From NCBI GenBank assembly GCA_037349105.1, contig JAYJMM010000041.1, forward strand, positions 8,678,501 through 8,742,500: DNA of 64,000 nucleotides, written 5' to 3'. The notes under the pieces were generated by a model. It saw only the letters and a program-made list of their open reading frames with translations. It did not search any database and was not told where the DNA came from. The stretch is from Limnomonas spitsbergensis. Its lineage: Eukaryota; Chlorophyta; Chlorophyceae; Chlamydomonadales. The position numbers were made by a program, and so were the translations under genes. Below are positions 23,225-35,799 of this stretch, one piece after another. Each line of letters starts with the position of its first letter. Position 1 is the stretch's first letter.

Positions 23225-23690
23225 TTGGGATGGCATTTCCGGAAACCTGTTTCTGGAGACCTGGCGAACCGTACAGTATGAGCGTATCCGTATACCGGTA
23301 GAGGAACTTCAAATTTGCAGTAGACACGACACCGTAATCACCTGCTACAAAGCTGTGCGTGCGGAGATGGATATCATATAGCGGCGTAAGCCACATACCA
23401 GGCCAATGCCACGGCCCATGCCCTAGTCCGAACGTTCCAAGTCAACCAAACGCAAATCTCTCTGTGCCAGCAGTACATGTTATTCCCTCACCCCCCGGCC
23501 ACCCCCACCCTCACGTCTCCCCTCACGTGTCTCACTCTCACTGCCCTGCCCCGCATTTGCCGGTGTACGCCGACAAATATTCAGAGGTGTTGCGGTGCAG
23601 CACGGAAAACGGCACCACGTTGCACACGACGGCTTAACAGGAAATGGCCGAGATGTACCATGGTCTGCCCGTACCATGGTCTGCCTGTCG

Positions 23691-23868
23691 CGGCACAGGA
23701 GTGCACCCTAAGGAATGGGTGATCCAAGCAAAAAGAATACAAGACATTGGACCCATGTCGGGGTCCTCTAAGACGGCAAACACACTTGTTCATGTTCACA
23801 CATGACTTCCAACCGAAAAAGCAGTTGGCGCGGTCAAACGCACGGTGTAGTCACACGTCGTGACATGC
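23691..23868 (+). repeat. Repeated segment, copy 2 (uninterrupted)
   Basis: Direct-orientation partner of 19731-20502 without the 588-bp stretch, and about 3.2 kb downstream of it. The pair brackets the three inverted-repeat elements, so it could be terminal direct repeats of a larger element or simply a dispersed repeat. Confidence 0.75.
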
Positions 23869-26199
23869 CCGCAGTAACGAACCAGCACACTAACTTCCTT
23901 AGAGATAGTATGATCCCAATTCAAGGCACGTCATATTGTTCTGTCATTTATTTTCATGAGTTAGTGCTTGGCTGAATCACTGAATGCACACGTTGGCCCC
24001 GCTGAACTTGTTTGCCTTTCTCAACTTGCTGGCCATGCTGACATTGTTTGGCCCTACTGAACCAGTTCGCCTTGCTGAACCTGTTGGCCGCGCTGAACTT
24101 CCTGGCCCTGCTGAACCTACTGACCTTTCTGACCCTCTTTGCCTGTCTGGCCCTGCTAACCCTGCTGATATTGCTGGCCTTGCTGGACGTCTAGACTTGT
24201 TGAACCTATTGGCCTTGCTGGCCCTGCTGCTGCATGGGTCAGGCAATGGCATGTTTAGAACGGTGTATACCCGCTGGGCCCTGCTGAATGCTCGGTCGTG
24301 TGGGGCTGGTAGGGGATGAGCAAGCTCAAGTCCTGTTACCATGCAAAGCCAGGACCATGGTGCAGCCATGCCCCCCTCCTGCATGAGGGGGCAGGAACAT
24401 GGAACCCGGCGATCTAGACAGGGGGAGAGAGAGGATTTTTGGTGAGTTCGATCCCTCAACCTTTGGGTATGGGCAATGGCATGTATGGCTGCACGCTGCG
24501 AGGTTTCGATGATACGCGGGCATGCAACTCCAGTGGGAAGAGATATGCAGGCATGCATTTCAAAGAGGAAGGGACACATACTAAGTGACGCTCGAGGGGA
24601 GGCCATTGGCGCCCTGCCAGCTCAGCCCCCGGGTCAACGGCAAGGGTCAGCATGCTGCAGCCTTTGGTCCGACGATCAGGCCTCTGGGCCTGCATGCCCC
24701 AACCTGGTTCCATGGACCCGCTTGGGGCCTCTCGGTCGAAACGCCGAGCGGCATTGCAGGCAATGATGCAAAATGGCCGACATCATGTGGGTTGTAGCCC
24801 TTCGCCGGTGTTGTCCTGCTGCTCTGGCAGCTGCTCAAGTGTGTAGGATAGGCTGAAAGAGGCTGCTCTTGAGGCGTTTGTTGTTGCAATAGCAGCCACG
24901 GGCATGGACATTTGCTCCATCTTTTTCAATTTATCTGCACTAATCGTCGTGCCTGCCTCGTTCCCTGATTCATCATAGGATGATTACTTCCCTCACGGGG
25001 CATTGACCCTGCCAGGAGGGGAACAAGTAAGGTCAGCATCTTGTCCCGTCAGCTCATACTGATGATCATAATTAGGCTCAAAGAACTTATTCTACCAACG
25101 GGACACCCAGAGCAATCGTCACCGCTGAAGCGTGCTGCATGCCATGGCTGCCAGCCACCACATGCTCAGCAAATTCCTTTTTGCCAATATCTATCGGGTG
25201 CCGAGGACTTGCGCATGGAAACACTGAGCGCGCCGCTGGGGCTAGAGCCAATGTATTCATTGACAGCGCCAGCTTTGCTTTTGTGACCGCCTATTGGCCG
25301 CGCTTTGGAAAGGCTGAGTCACCACCGTTTTTCAGGGCACTTAATCTACAGTGCATACACATTTCGGCCTTACAGCCAGGCTGGCCTTGTGAAGCAAGCC
25401 CTGCTGCTTGGGCAACTTGACGCAAGCAGGTTCAGGTAATCAGGTTAGGCTCCCATGGGCCCTTCATGTGGTGGCCATTCATCGGTCTGCTGCAGGCAGC
25501 ACACAAAGTAAAAATACTTAAAATAGTGCTAGTCGCGTTTCATACTTCCACACCTGGTTTTAAAAACATGACAAAACTAAATTCTCAACGACCTCTACCG
25601 GCACTGCCTCGATCAATGTTTACATCGAAATTCCTCCTGCTCTCACGACTAATGCGCGCATGTACCATTATGATATGGTACGGTATGTTAGAAGTCAAGT
25701 GAAGCATCACTAACCACTTGCGATGCGAGGGACAGGGGCCTGGGAACCACTTTGAGCAGTAATTCTACTTAAGATGTGACCACATGCATGCGCCTACTTC
25801 ACAACAATCCAATATACTGATGGGCAAACAGATGAATCAGAGGACACAATAATCAAGATACCAACACCAGTCCTTGAGGGGGACAGCTCCACATAAAACA
25901 CGAGACTGGAATTCACGCTTCACATTAAATGTATACCATATATAATCTCAACACAATGTATTAGTTTCCATAGACAAACTAGACAAACCGACCAGTACAT
26001 ATTGTGTATTGAAATAATAAGTATTGAAGATCCAAGCATCCACTAGATATGGCTCAAGCGCCGGCCATCAAAACATGCCAACATACCGGTACATGCAAGG
26101 CCAAAATGACAAGCTTCACCACGCGCCATACTTACAGAGCCTCTGCTAGGCAAGTTAAAGCTCGACAGCACATCATAAAAGGGTGACCGTAAAGTGCAC
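23869..26199. other. Spacer without a supported gene
   Basis: Contains the tandem repeat at 23997-24232 and a copy of dispersed family C on the minus strand at about 24240-24330. A fragment of family A sits at about 25368-25425. Short open frames in 24450-25700 show no domain or splice context. Confidence 0.35.
23997..24232 (+). repeat. Imperfect short-unit tandem repeat (CTGCTGAAC / TTGGCC words)
   Basis: Units of 9-18 bp such as CTTGCTGAACCTGTTGGCC recur with drift across about 235 bp. Frames through it are open on both strands only because of the repeat. Confidence 0.7.
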
Positions 26200-26330
26200 A
26201 CCCTCCTCGTGCATCCGAGCATTTAGCGCCATGGTGCCAAGCGGCCTCCAGACAGATGGGAGACTCCCTAACCCGCCGCCCTGGAGCGCATGATGCTATT
26301 GATATGAAATGCCCCCCTCCACCAGCAAGT
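26200..26330 (-). repeat. Decayed tandem copy of the 3' end of the tail-anchored gene 26496-28615
   Basis: Compared with 26396-26530, this stretch keeps CTCGTGCATCCGAGCATTTA versus TTCGTGCATATCAGCATTTT, then GCGCCATG, and GCCCCCCTCCACCAGC versus GACCCCCGCCAGCGCC near the stop. Spacing is near 200 bp. It lies just beyond the gene's stop in the direction of transcription. Confidence 0.6.
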
Positions 26331-26495
26331 ACGAAGGCCATTTTGGCTGTCAGACATGCTCTAGTACAGTAGTCTATGGATCCCTGTCTCGATGAGCCCT
26401 CTTTTCGTGCATATCAGCATTTTGCGCCATGCCAATACAGCCTTCAAACAAAATGGGAAGCTCCTTGCAACCTACACCGAAGCCCCTCTGAGCTG

Positions 26496-28615
26496 TCATT
26501 GACGGACCCCCGCCAGCGCCCATTGCTGCATCTCTCCCATCCATGAACGAACAAGCAAGAAGTACATCAAGACGGACGCATTGACCAGGAAAGTCACAGC
26601 AACGACCCCCGCCAGCATAGCATGACAGGTGGACCAAGGAGATGCACTCTGCCAGACCATGCTTCCATTGGCGCCCACCAAGCCATACCCTGCATTGACA
26701 GGCCACTGGATGGTCGAAGGGAAGCCACTTCCTGCACCTCCAAACCTGCCACCATGGTCAGCGTAGGGTTGCAAAAAGCTCATAGGTGCCCCGGTCCCTG
26801 CCACAGAGACTAGTTGGCCTGCAGCATCCACCGAGACTAGCCACCTGCTGGCTGTCAGCCGAGGGCCAAGCTGAGGGTAAGCAGGTTGCCGAGCGGGGCC
26901 TGTGCTGACGCCAGGCTGTGTCATGCCCAGGTAATCCCTCGCCCCTGTGGCGGCTTCCACTTGCACCAAAAGGCCATCCGCGCCCATCATGACTAGCCTG
27001 CACCCGCTGGGCATACGGGTGTCAGGCATGCCGCTATTGGGCACAGGCTGAGTCTGACGTCCCTCTTCGGGCTGTTGCAGTTGGCTCTGATCCTGCCAGG
27101 CTGCCTCTTCGACTGTCTCATCAAAGTCAACAATGGATTTGCGGGAAATCATGTTGTGGCTGTTCATAACGCGTGCCAGCATCCCAAGGCTGGAGGTCTT
27201 CTTGACAGGGGGCCGACGGCCCTGTCGCAGCTCGTTTGAGTCGCTGGCCTGGCCTCCTTGTGCGCTCTGCTGAGCAGCAGTGGCAGACACACATGTTCGG
27301 GGCCAGCGATAGTCTGGGGCCCTGTTCATGCTGCCAGCGGCAGCCCCGTCGGAGCGGTAACCATGATCGTCATCCTCATCCTCATGGTAGGTGCCACCGC
27401 TATGCATGGTAGCCAGGCGAGCCCCGCTGCTGCTGCTAAGAGCTGCCTCGTCATAAGGATCGACATCATCTTCCTCGTTGTAGGTGCCGCTGCTCTGCAC
27501 CTCATCAGGCCGGTCCCCACCAGAGGCGTCAACGCAGATGTCTCCACCGCCCATGAAACTGAGCTCGCCGCTGGTTGGAGCATCCTGGGACAGCCGCCTG
27601 CCGCCATACGTCCGCCAGTCACAGTCCTCATTAGGCATTTCAGCAGGCAGGCTGACAGGTTGCTCGCCCACCTGAGAGGCCGCCGCCACCGCCACCGTAG
27701 CAACAGCAGCGTGAGCGCTGGCTGCATAGGACCCGGAGGCTGTCAGGTTACTGTACTGCCCTGTCAAGTTGCTGCCCTGCCCCGTCAGATTGCTGTACTG
27801 CCCTGTCCTGAGCCGGCTCAACTCGCCTGCTTGCTTCCCCGCAGAGCCCCTGGACCCCAGCATCCAGGTGCTGTCATTCCCAGTGCTACCCTGGTTCAGG
27901 TGGCGACCGCTGCGGGCATGCCCACTGTCAAGACCGACACTGTCCCCACCAGCTGGCTGACCTTCGCTCATCATAAGCAACGTGCTCAGCGTGTCAAGAG
28001 GACCCCTATCGCCGATGCTGATGACAGACCTGCCGTGGGACGGGTGGTTATTGGAGCTGTCAGTTAAGGTGCTCGGCAGCAGCTCAAGACCCCCACCGGG
28101 GTCAGCGATGTCATGAGCGTGAAGGGAGTTGGTGGACTCCATCCACCGCTGGTCGTGCGAGCATGTTGAGGTGGGCAACGAAGTCAGTAGGAAGTTGCTG
28201 TAAGCGGTCTGGCTGTTGCGGCGTGTTGATGCACTTCTGGGCTGCTGCTGCCGCTGCGGCTGGCTGCTCTCTGATGGTGGGGCATGCTGCAATGAGGCTA
28301 GCAGATGTGACGGCAGCATGGGGTGCATCGCGCCACCACTTAAGCGGATGGGCACATCACTGTTCCACTTCATGGGGTTCGGCGATACGCTTTCCCATCC
28401 TGAAGCCATCGTGCCCCCCATGATGAAATCTCTGAGCTCTGGGTCGTTTTTATGATTGCTGATGTAGCTGGCCAGCAGGTAGCGCAGCCTCGCGGCGTCC
28501 TCGCCTAATGCATCAGTAGAAGCATGCTGGTTGCGCAGCGTCGGGGGTGGGTGTCGATTCATGGTGTCCATTAGAGCTTGAAGTTCAATTTCCATTGTCG
28601 AGCTGGACCGGTATC
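26496..28615 (-). CDS. Tail-anchored Ser-rich protein, family member 2 (unknown function)
   Basis: A single open frame of 699 codons from ATG 28595 to the TGA at 26496. A CTGCAG acceptor at 28616 and an open frame between it and the ATG suggest an upstream exon, coding or untranslated. The middle is Ser/Gly/Gln-rich with an 8-residue repeat (GQYSNLTGQGSNLTGQYSNL) and acidic runs (EEDDVDPYDE). Toward the C-terminus two similar short motifs occur, RLVMMGADGLLVQV and RWLVSVDAAGQLVSVAG. A single membrane segment at about 659-682 follows, then a 17-residue tail with MGEMQQWA. The block RLV..D..G.LV.V and the membrane anchor are shared with the gene at 37483-39104, at roughly half identity, and more loosely with 12768-16926. 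Likely membrane-anchored, facing the cytosol; function unknown. Confidence 0.72.
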
Positions 28616-31600
28616 CTGCAGAAAAGAATTAGGAGACGGCCGTTAATGCTTGCTTTTGCCATGGGAACCAATTGGGGCAGGGAAGGGATGGCAACACAGA
28701 AAAGCCCGCTAAATAATAGTTAACATGAGTGTTCCTGTCGCAGGTGAAATCGTCATCCTCTAGGCCGGATCATAAGTGGTGCTGTTGACAATCACGATTG
28801 GCGCGAATGGAATTCTTTGACATATTCCCGAATGCCCCAATCAATAGCAACGAAAGGCATTAGGCCACTTACATCAAGAGTATGCGAGTCGTTATCTAGA
28901 CAGGGGGCTGGGTGACACGATGTAGGGGGCTGGCACATTAGACGCAACACGTAGCCTTCTATGTCTCCTGCATTACTCCGTTCATATGACGGAAACTATC
29001 ATACCTGAGTGACTGAAAGGAACGAAAAGGGATAGGGTTTGGGTTTTCAGTTGGCTTCACTGGGACATCGGTTCCCAACCGCCCAAGTGGCCCCATTTTT
29101 GAAAGGCTCGTGCTTCGCGCTCGCCCCAGTGTTTCGACTCATTTTTTGTTGCAATGACGTATATCGTGGCTCCCTACCTTATGGCAGTGCACTGCAACGG
29201 ATGCGCGTGGAGTGGAGTGAATGAGTCATACTTTTCTGGGCATGCTATTTGAGGGGTTTGCGTTGAAATGTGGTGCCGATTTCAGAAACAGGCCATCGCG
29301 TTGCTTTGTATTGGGCGCGAAGTCGTTTGCATGTCTGTTAGCAATGTATTTGCTCGTGGTGGGGCAGCCACGGCCCCGGCCACGTTGGTTTTGGACTTCC
29401 TTCACCGAAAGTCCATACTGCACAGTACGTGTCGTGCACTAGCGTTGCGCTGCTTGAAGCGCAAACTCGTTGAACATGTCAGGCATGATGACAGGGCTGC
29501 TCGCGTTGATCCGTATCGCTGCAGCCAGCGGCTGACTAGTTTTCGAACTTGCAGGATGACAGTTGACAATGAAGAACATATGAAATACCATCGTGGGGAC
29601 TGTCGTGCAGCTTTGCTCTAGGCGCAAACTCATTTTCAATGTAAGGTTGGCAGTGTTGGCAGCAGGGGGTCGGCAGAATTGCTTGCCTGCTTCAGTTTTC
29701 CGTGCATGAAGTGCGACGACCTTTCGACAGAACGTCCAGTGCCGCCATGCACCAACTCCGTCATCCAGACACACCACAACTACAGCAGCTTAACAAGAAA
29801 CAGATACGCTCACACACATGCCAACATATTGGTACCTTTGTCTGTTCTGATTGAGGCTTGGGACCTGCAGCTCAGGACTGGTCAGCTGCAGTGCTGTGTT
29901 CGGTGTGCAATCAGACTGTTGCTGTGTGCACAGTATCACTTCTGACACCCAGCTTGCACATACAGCAAATAGATTGATGCGATGACAATTTCTGATAAAG
30001 CGTTATGTGCCATGCTCAGCTGGACAGCTGGTGGACAAACCAGGAATCCTAGCAGAGGGACTGAGGCAAGCACGGTGCCGCAGTGGCGCAGCATGCAATG
30101 CACCTTACAGAAAACATGCAGCAAGCGCACGCAACAAGTCCCAGCACAGAAAACCACCCCACTTCATGCTGTGCTCATACCGGGTCACGTGCACACGCGA
30201 TGCAATAAATATGATGCCGAGATGTCTGAGCGCAGTGATACGTTATGTCGCACCATAAAGCAGTAACCGTGCCAAAATGGTGTAAGCTGTCAGTACTGCC
30301 TTAGAGAGGCTCAAACTACTCACAACTAAGGTTCAACACCTGTACACACGTGCCTCTTGTACTACACTGCGGAGGTACAAGGGCTGTAAAGGGGTAACTT
30401 GGTACAGCGTACCGTATAAGAGGGAAGGTTGGCCTACCCGAGCGCCCCTAGCTGTGGGTACCGCCCCTACTTTACTCGCCCCCCGCTCCTCACGATAAGC
30501 ACTCAGGGCTTGCGTGGTGAGCCGGACTAGGGGTGGTACTGAAACTGGAATCGGAAAATATGTACACTCATCACTTGTCAGTTCCCTAACACGGAAGTCT
30601 CCTTCGTTCCTTTTAAGTGGACACGAGAGGTTTGCTTCGGGTCCGTGGCGGACTTCTTCCCCACATAGTGGCGGACGCCTACGGGCGGACTCAGTGACTA
30701 CACACTGGCCGCGGATGCGCAGCGCGTTAAGCTGTGGCTGGAACTTCTAGATGACAGACACGGAGCTGGTCACTTGTAAAGCTAAACTGCTGGCCCTTCA
30801 GATAGCTGATCTGTCGGGTCGCTGATGAGTCACTTACCGCGTGAAGCGGGGGATGTCGTAGCCGTAGACTGCGGACGGTGTCCTAGGTCGGGCTGGGCAT
30901 CTAGATGAGGATTACTAGGTTGCTATGTCGGCTCTAAGGCTGAACTAGGCTTGATCGTCTTCGTGCATTCGTGGTACTGGCGTTATTGGTATTCACAGGG
31001 TATATGTTGGGATGATAGCCGGTGCTGATTACAATTAGAGGCCTGTCCAATTAAAAGGAACGAAGTAAGTGTGAAGCGTGCAAGCCGGGATTCAAAGGTC
31101 CCGGCAAGCCCTATTTACTGAGTACGGGAAATCCTGCCTCAGACCTTCCCGAATGAAAGTGGGAAGCTGGGCTCCTAACCCTAAAAAGGGGGTCCGCAGG
31201 GAAGCTGCGGAGTCTACGGGGACGCGTCAGCGGTCCCTACGGCTTTGGCACGTATACTGCATTATACCGTGACAGTTAGGGTCACTGGTACCTTGTGACA
31301 GCCGCACTGGGCTGTAAAAACAAGTGCTAGGCTGACATGGTGTCACAGCTGACATTCATCACAGCCGATCAGAAGCAACTAGGCACGCACGCAAACGCAG
31401 TAGAACCCTACATACCGTACACAACACCTACAATGCCACCGCACAAGCACCACACGCAACACACACATCACCAGCACCACCCAACATTCCTTCAACAAAG
31501 CAGCACCATCGCCCAACATGTTCAGAACGTAAACAGAGGCAGGGACAAACTAGGCAACTCCTGCTGGAACACACAGCAGCCTAGGACACCGCAACAGTTT

Positions 31601-33600
31601 CCAGGGCACACACGTCACTTGGGGGCTGTGCCAAAGGCACAGCTTTTACAAATATAGTATGACGGGTGGGTATGACGCGCCCGGTGCAGGTTCCTGCCAA
31701 GAATATAGCTGATAATAGTATAGATTAGTATATGGCGGCGTACGGCCACCCCCCCTCGAACCTATCGCACCTCTTCATACCTCACCCGAGACCAGCCCAG
31801 GTTCCACGAATTTCTCACTCATAGAAGCGTCGATGTAAAAGTCGATCAGAGCGTTAGAAAGCTTAGATCAAGCTATTTCAATTCATAAGACTATTTATGT
31901 GAGCAGTACGAGGCAACCAGAAATCAGCTTCAGGTCACTGCTCACCAGCGATAAGCCAGCGATTTCTTACGCTTGAATGAAATAATGACAAAATCAAACG
32001 TCAATCATTGACACGATGAACGTGGCGCATGTGCCTCGCTAGATATCTCACTGGCTTCATCACTTTTACTCCACTCTTACATGCCTCCGTACCTTCAAAA
32101 TGTGCAGCTTTAGACACAGCCATGTGCCACAATAGAAATAAACAACTGTTATGCCAGGTGGGAGGCGTACGGCTCATTTTTTTGTATGCTACGGTATATT
32201 CTTTGCGATCATTAGCAACCAAGGTACCGGTACCCCAGTACCCAACCAGATGAGAGGCAACAGGAGGCGTGACCTGACACAATTGGTTCCCTCCCATGCT
32301 AACGGACACCTTCATGAAAGTCATCAGCAGCTCTGATTTATCCACGTCACCTATCCAGAAAGCCACAGCCCCAACACCGGCAGTGAAATCCTTCGGAGGA
32401 CAAACACGCCCCTCTCCTCTTGCTTGGCCATATATATCCACTTGCTTCTCCTCTCACGGGTGCGCGCATGCTAGCCGCCGTACGCTCTTCAATCAGGTAA
32501 GTGACGTATTGGGATCAAGTAAAGATCCTTTTAACGCTGCTGGGGCCATGCATGCCTTAAAACACCCTTCACTTGTGTATCGACCATGTACAACCATGGC
32601 CACTTTTGTGGCTTGGCCCAGCCCCTCCCCTGCTGACTATTGATTGATTATCGATCGGATATAACTACACCACCATTTGATTTTCCCCAGGGACCCAGCT
32701 TCTCTTGCAAAGCACATGCCCATTCGTGTGAACTTTGTGTTTTTTCTTGCTAAGCTAGCACCATACCACGCTTGGCAGGCCGCTGGTTGGCCACCACTTG
32801 GCTGAAGGGGACGAAACTATGGTTTCCTTGTGGGTTAAAAGGGGGGGGGGATGTCAATTACGGTAATCAAATTGGCTACAGCCTTTGGCCCATGCATGCT
32901 TGATTGCCGCAACAGGCTCCCCCTGTCTATAGGCCATGCTGTAGCCAATTTGATTAATCAAAGCTGAAACATCCTAAAATAAGCACTTTTTGTTATATAT
33001 CCCATGCCATGGATATATGGTGATACCTCCTTGGCTTGTGCTACAGAGTGGCATTATGACTAATGTATCATCACGGAGAACGCGACTCAGCCCCGACACA
33101 GTGGCCATATCATAAATATCAACCAGTTGTGTATTCTTCTGCATGCCTATTTTTAGCATTGCCACCACCGTCTCCATTTCAATCTGCTATGGATGAGGGA
33201 GCCCTTCGCTTCCGTGTCCCCCTATTTCCCTGAGTCACATGGGGATCCTTTCATTACCACTGCTGGATCGTTCTCTCTCTCTCTGATGGCCTTTACTGCC
33301 CATGTGCACCCCATCTTCAGTTGACCCATCTGACACTATACCAGCCGGCAGGGGACACAGCTCCAAAAATAGATCAGTCAACAAATCTGCAGTGGTGGTG
33401 GACATGTAGGATCATGACGTTACTCTATTGGGCCCTGCTCTAAACCTCCGCCGCACGGGCGCTCAATTGTCAGGTTGGGAGAGAAGGAATGAGACGAGAG
33501 GAAAGAGAGGACAAATGCCGGAAACAAATGTGAGTATGATGATTCCCTAGCACCTGTTTTGTCTGGCCCATAATATCAACCACATAAAGATAGGGCATCT
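28616..33600. other. Long spacer with inverted repeats, no supported gene
   Basis: Nothing here passes as a gene. A minus frame of 146 codons at 32441-32001 is the longest, with no recognisable domain. Inverted words CTTCGTTCCTTTTAA (30602-30616) and TTAAAAGGAACGAAG (31051-31065) bracket a segment of about 460 bp and may be arms of a decayed element. A compact foldback lies at 32864-32956. A His-rich CAC-repeat frame at 31337-31657 is compositional. Confidence 0.4.
32864..32956. repeat. Foldback with 19-bp perfect arms
   Basis: TAATCAAATTGGCTACAGC at 32864-32882 is the exact reverse complement of 32938-32956, giving a stem with a 55-nt loop. Inside, GCCTTTGGCCCATG and TAGGCCATG pair further with mismatches. 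It may be a tiny foldback element or a relic of dispersed family A, which shares the GCTACA..GCC..TGGCC order. Confidence 0.7.
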
Positions 33601-33605
33601 CCATA

Positions 33606-33920
33606 AAGCTAGGGCATCTCCCCCATGCCTGCCCCTGTGCAATTGTTAAAAGTCTGTGGCGCCATTTGGGAGGCCTGCTGCCCACCCTTGCTGCCGAAAC
33701 TGCTCCTCGACGCTAGGGCAAGAGAAGTAGCCTGTCATGCGTCCTCCACAAGCTTCATGTCCCCCTTGCCAAGCATTGCTGGCAGCAGTGTGTCTCACGT
33801 TGTTGAGCGATGCACTGTCCTCTAGTGCCGGCCGTGCTGACCGCGCTGAACTGCAGCTGTAATTTGTGCACACGCAAGCACAGGCCTTCTTTCTAGTGCA
33901 GCTCTTAGTGTGTGCCATCA
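33606..33920 (-). pseudogene. Fragment similar to the LINE-like piece at 35319-35640
   Basis: The segment is alignable to 35345-35640 throughout: CATGCCTG, then CAATTGTTAAAAGTCTGTGG versus CAACTGCTGAAAGGTCGTGG, then CGCTAGGGCAA, then GCGTCCTCCACA, and GCGATGCACTGTCCTCTA versus GCTGCGCCGTCCTCTA. The two are diverged copies of one element part. No intact frame is kept. I place it with the LINE-like fragments by this similarity only. Confidence 0.55.
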
Positions 33921-35318
33921 CGGTGCCCGCTTTCGACTGGTTGGGTCCCTGGGGCTCCCCCGCCTAGGCGGTGGAGTCTACGATATCTAAGCCAACTCGT
34001 GGGCTGCGCCCACCAGTACCAAGGCCTTTGTCACAGGTTGCAACTGCAGGTCTGCCCATGCATAGCACAGTTTGGGCACGGCTGCTCCCCGCTCCAGCTC
34101 CTCAAGTGCACCCTGCAATTCACTGCACCAGGTGCGCCATCTGTGTCATGACGAACAACGACACGGCACCTATGCACACTTGTATGATACCGGTAACAAC
34201 TATTTATGAGGTAGGTACCTGGCTCTCTCCATGCACTTATTTTAATACTTCAGCCCTTACCGGTTACCTGATTTAAATCACAAGTTACCGGTACCTGAGC
34301 AAAGTGAGCAATCCCAGCTCCGATAACAATCCCGAGCAATCATGGCAATCCCTTGAGCAATGTGAGAAACTGAGGCTGGTCATTCCGATTCTATCACCTA
34401 AGTTATTTTACATTCTCCAGTTTTTTTGCAGTAGGTAGTCTAGTCCTATCAACGAAACCATCGAACATTTACAACAGCAGCCGTTTTCTGCGGCTACAAG
34501 TTGACCCTCCGATCCCATCTATCAGAGCCCCCCCCCCAGGATGGATGTCAGCCATGAGCATCTTCCTTATCCCAAAGAAGACTTGCACAATAGGACTTAG
34601 AAGGTCATCCCAAGGCAACATGGGTCACATTCTCTACTCAAGGTTTGAGATGTAAGGCCATATCAACAACAGAGAATGTTCCATGTCTCAGTCCATGTTG
34701 GTGTGTTAGGCGTCTTTGCTTGTCTTGATCGAATTAATCCTTAAGGTGCATCTGTGAAGTGTGCTTTTTCCATACATCTATCTGGGAATTTATGACCGCG
34801 GCTGCATGCCGGCCGCCATGGCTGTCGCCACGGGTCGGCATTTTTGTTGTTGCTGGTGCCAATGCTGCAATGTTGAAGCGGAGCCCGTGTTGGAACCCAT
34901 CTCGTTGCACTAGCTGCAAGCCTGTAACTTTAGGCAGTGGCCAAAGAAGCTTCCAACTACTCGTGACATGCATGCAAACCGTAACGACTATTGCAGTTAA
35001 TGACGTTACACCTCTGGGGCATGCTGAAATGGAGCTCGGCCACGTCGGCAAGCAAAAAGTCAGCTTATAAATTCAAGGGAGAAGGCATAACAGGAAAGAA
35101 AGGATAGCGAGCTCGCCCACCATTCCACCAAACAACAAGAACAAGAACACAAAGGTCTGGCAAACCGTATCCCCCTGCCCCTGAAGAGAATAGCCTTCAA
35201 AAAGTTCAACTACAAAGCACGAAGGATCCCTGCCTCTGAAAGGAAGAGAAAGACAGAAAGGGAATGAGCCGGTCCCCAGTAAGGCAGAAAAAGACAGCAG
35301 GTAGGCCCTCAACAAAGT

Positions 35319-35787
35319 TTACCACGTCCTCAACAAAAGCCAGAGCCTCCCACCCATGCCTGATTGCCTGCCCTGGTACAACTGCTGAAAGGTCGTGGCG
35401 CCCTCCAGGGGGCATGCCCAATCTCTCGCCCTCAGCCTCTGTTTCACGCTAGGGCAATGAGAACATACTTGCAGCGCATCCTCCACATGTTGGCCGTGAC
35501 CCCGTGTCACGCTGCTGATCGCTGCGCCGTCCTCTATCATCAGTTGTGCTGGCCGCTCCGAGTCGCAGTTAGTGCTCAACTGCTCACACGAGCGCACGCC
35601 GTTTGCTAGTGCGGTTCCTGGCGTGCGCCTGCTGTAGGCTAAAACCAGGCATGGCAGGCAGCCGCAGACCTGTGTTTGGTGGCGGGGTCCCTAGGGTCTT
35701 CCATGCCGATGACCTCCATGGCTCCATCAGCGCCCGCTCAAAGGCAGCGACTACTAGCGCTAGCACCTTTGCAGCGCTTGCGGCCAA
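35319..35787 (-). pseudogene. Non-LTR-retrotransposon-like (LINE) 3' fragment, decayed
   Basis: Two minus frames in series read VLALVVAAFERA, then PPNTGLRLPAMPGFSLQQAH, then VEDALQVCSHCPSVKQRLRA. The last resembles the Cys/His-containing tail that follows reverse transcriptase in algal LINE proteins (E..H.L..CP....LRA). The first part matches the plus-strand fragment at 36200-36370 at protein level. The two frames are joined only through a frameshift or stop. The element is truncated and inactive. Assignment is from pattern memory and is tentative. Confidence 0.5.
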
Positions 35788-35799
35788 CTACGGTGATGT

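Noticed and set aside
27258..28067. 269-codon plus frame
   Set aside because: Antisense shadow of the tail-anchored gene 26496-28615, whose frame is longer and has paralogues.
35603..35795. N-terminal part of the plus frame 35603-36094
   Set aside because: This part is antisense to the minus-strand LINE-like segment that matches 36220-36350; only the part after about 35800 looks like element protein.
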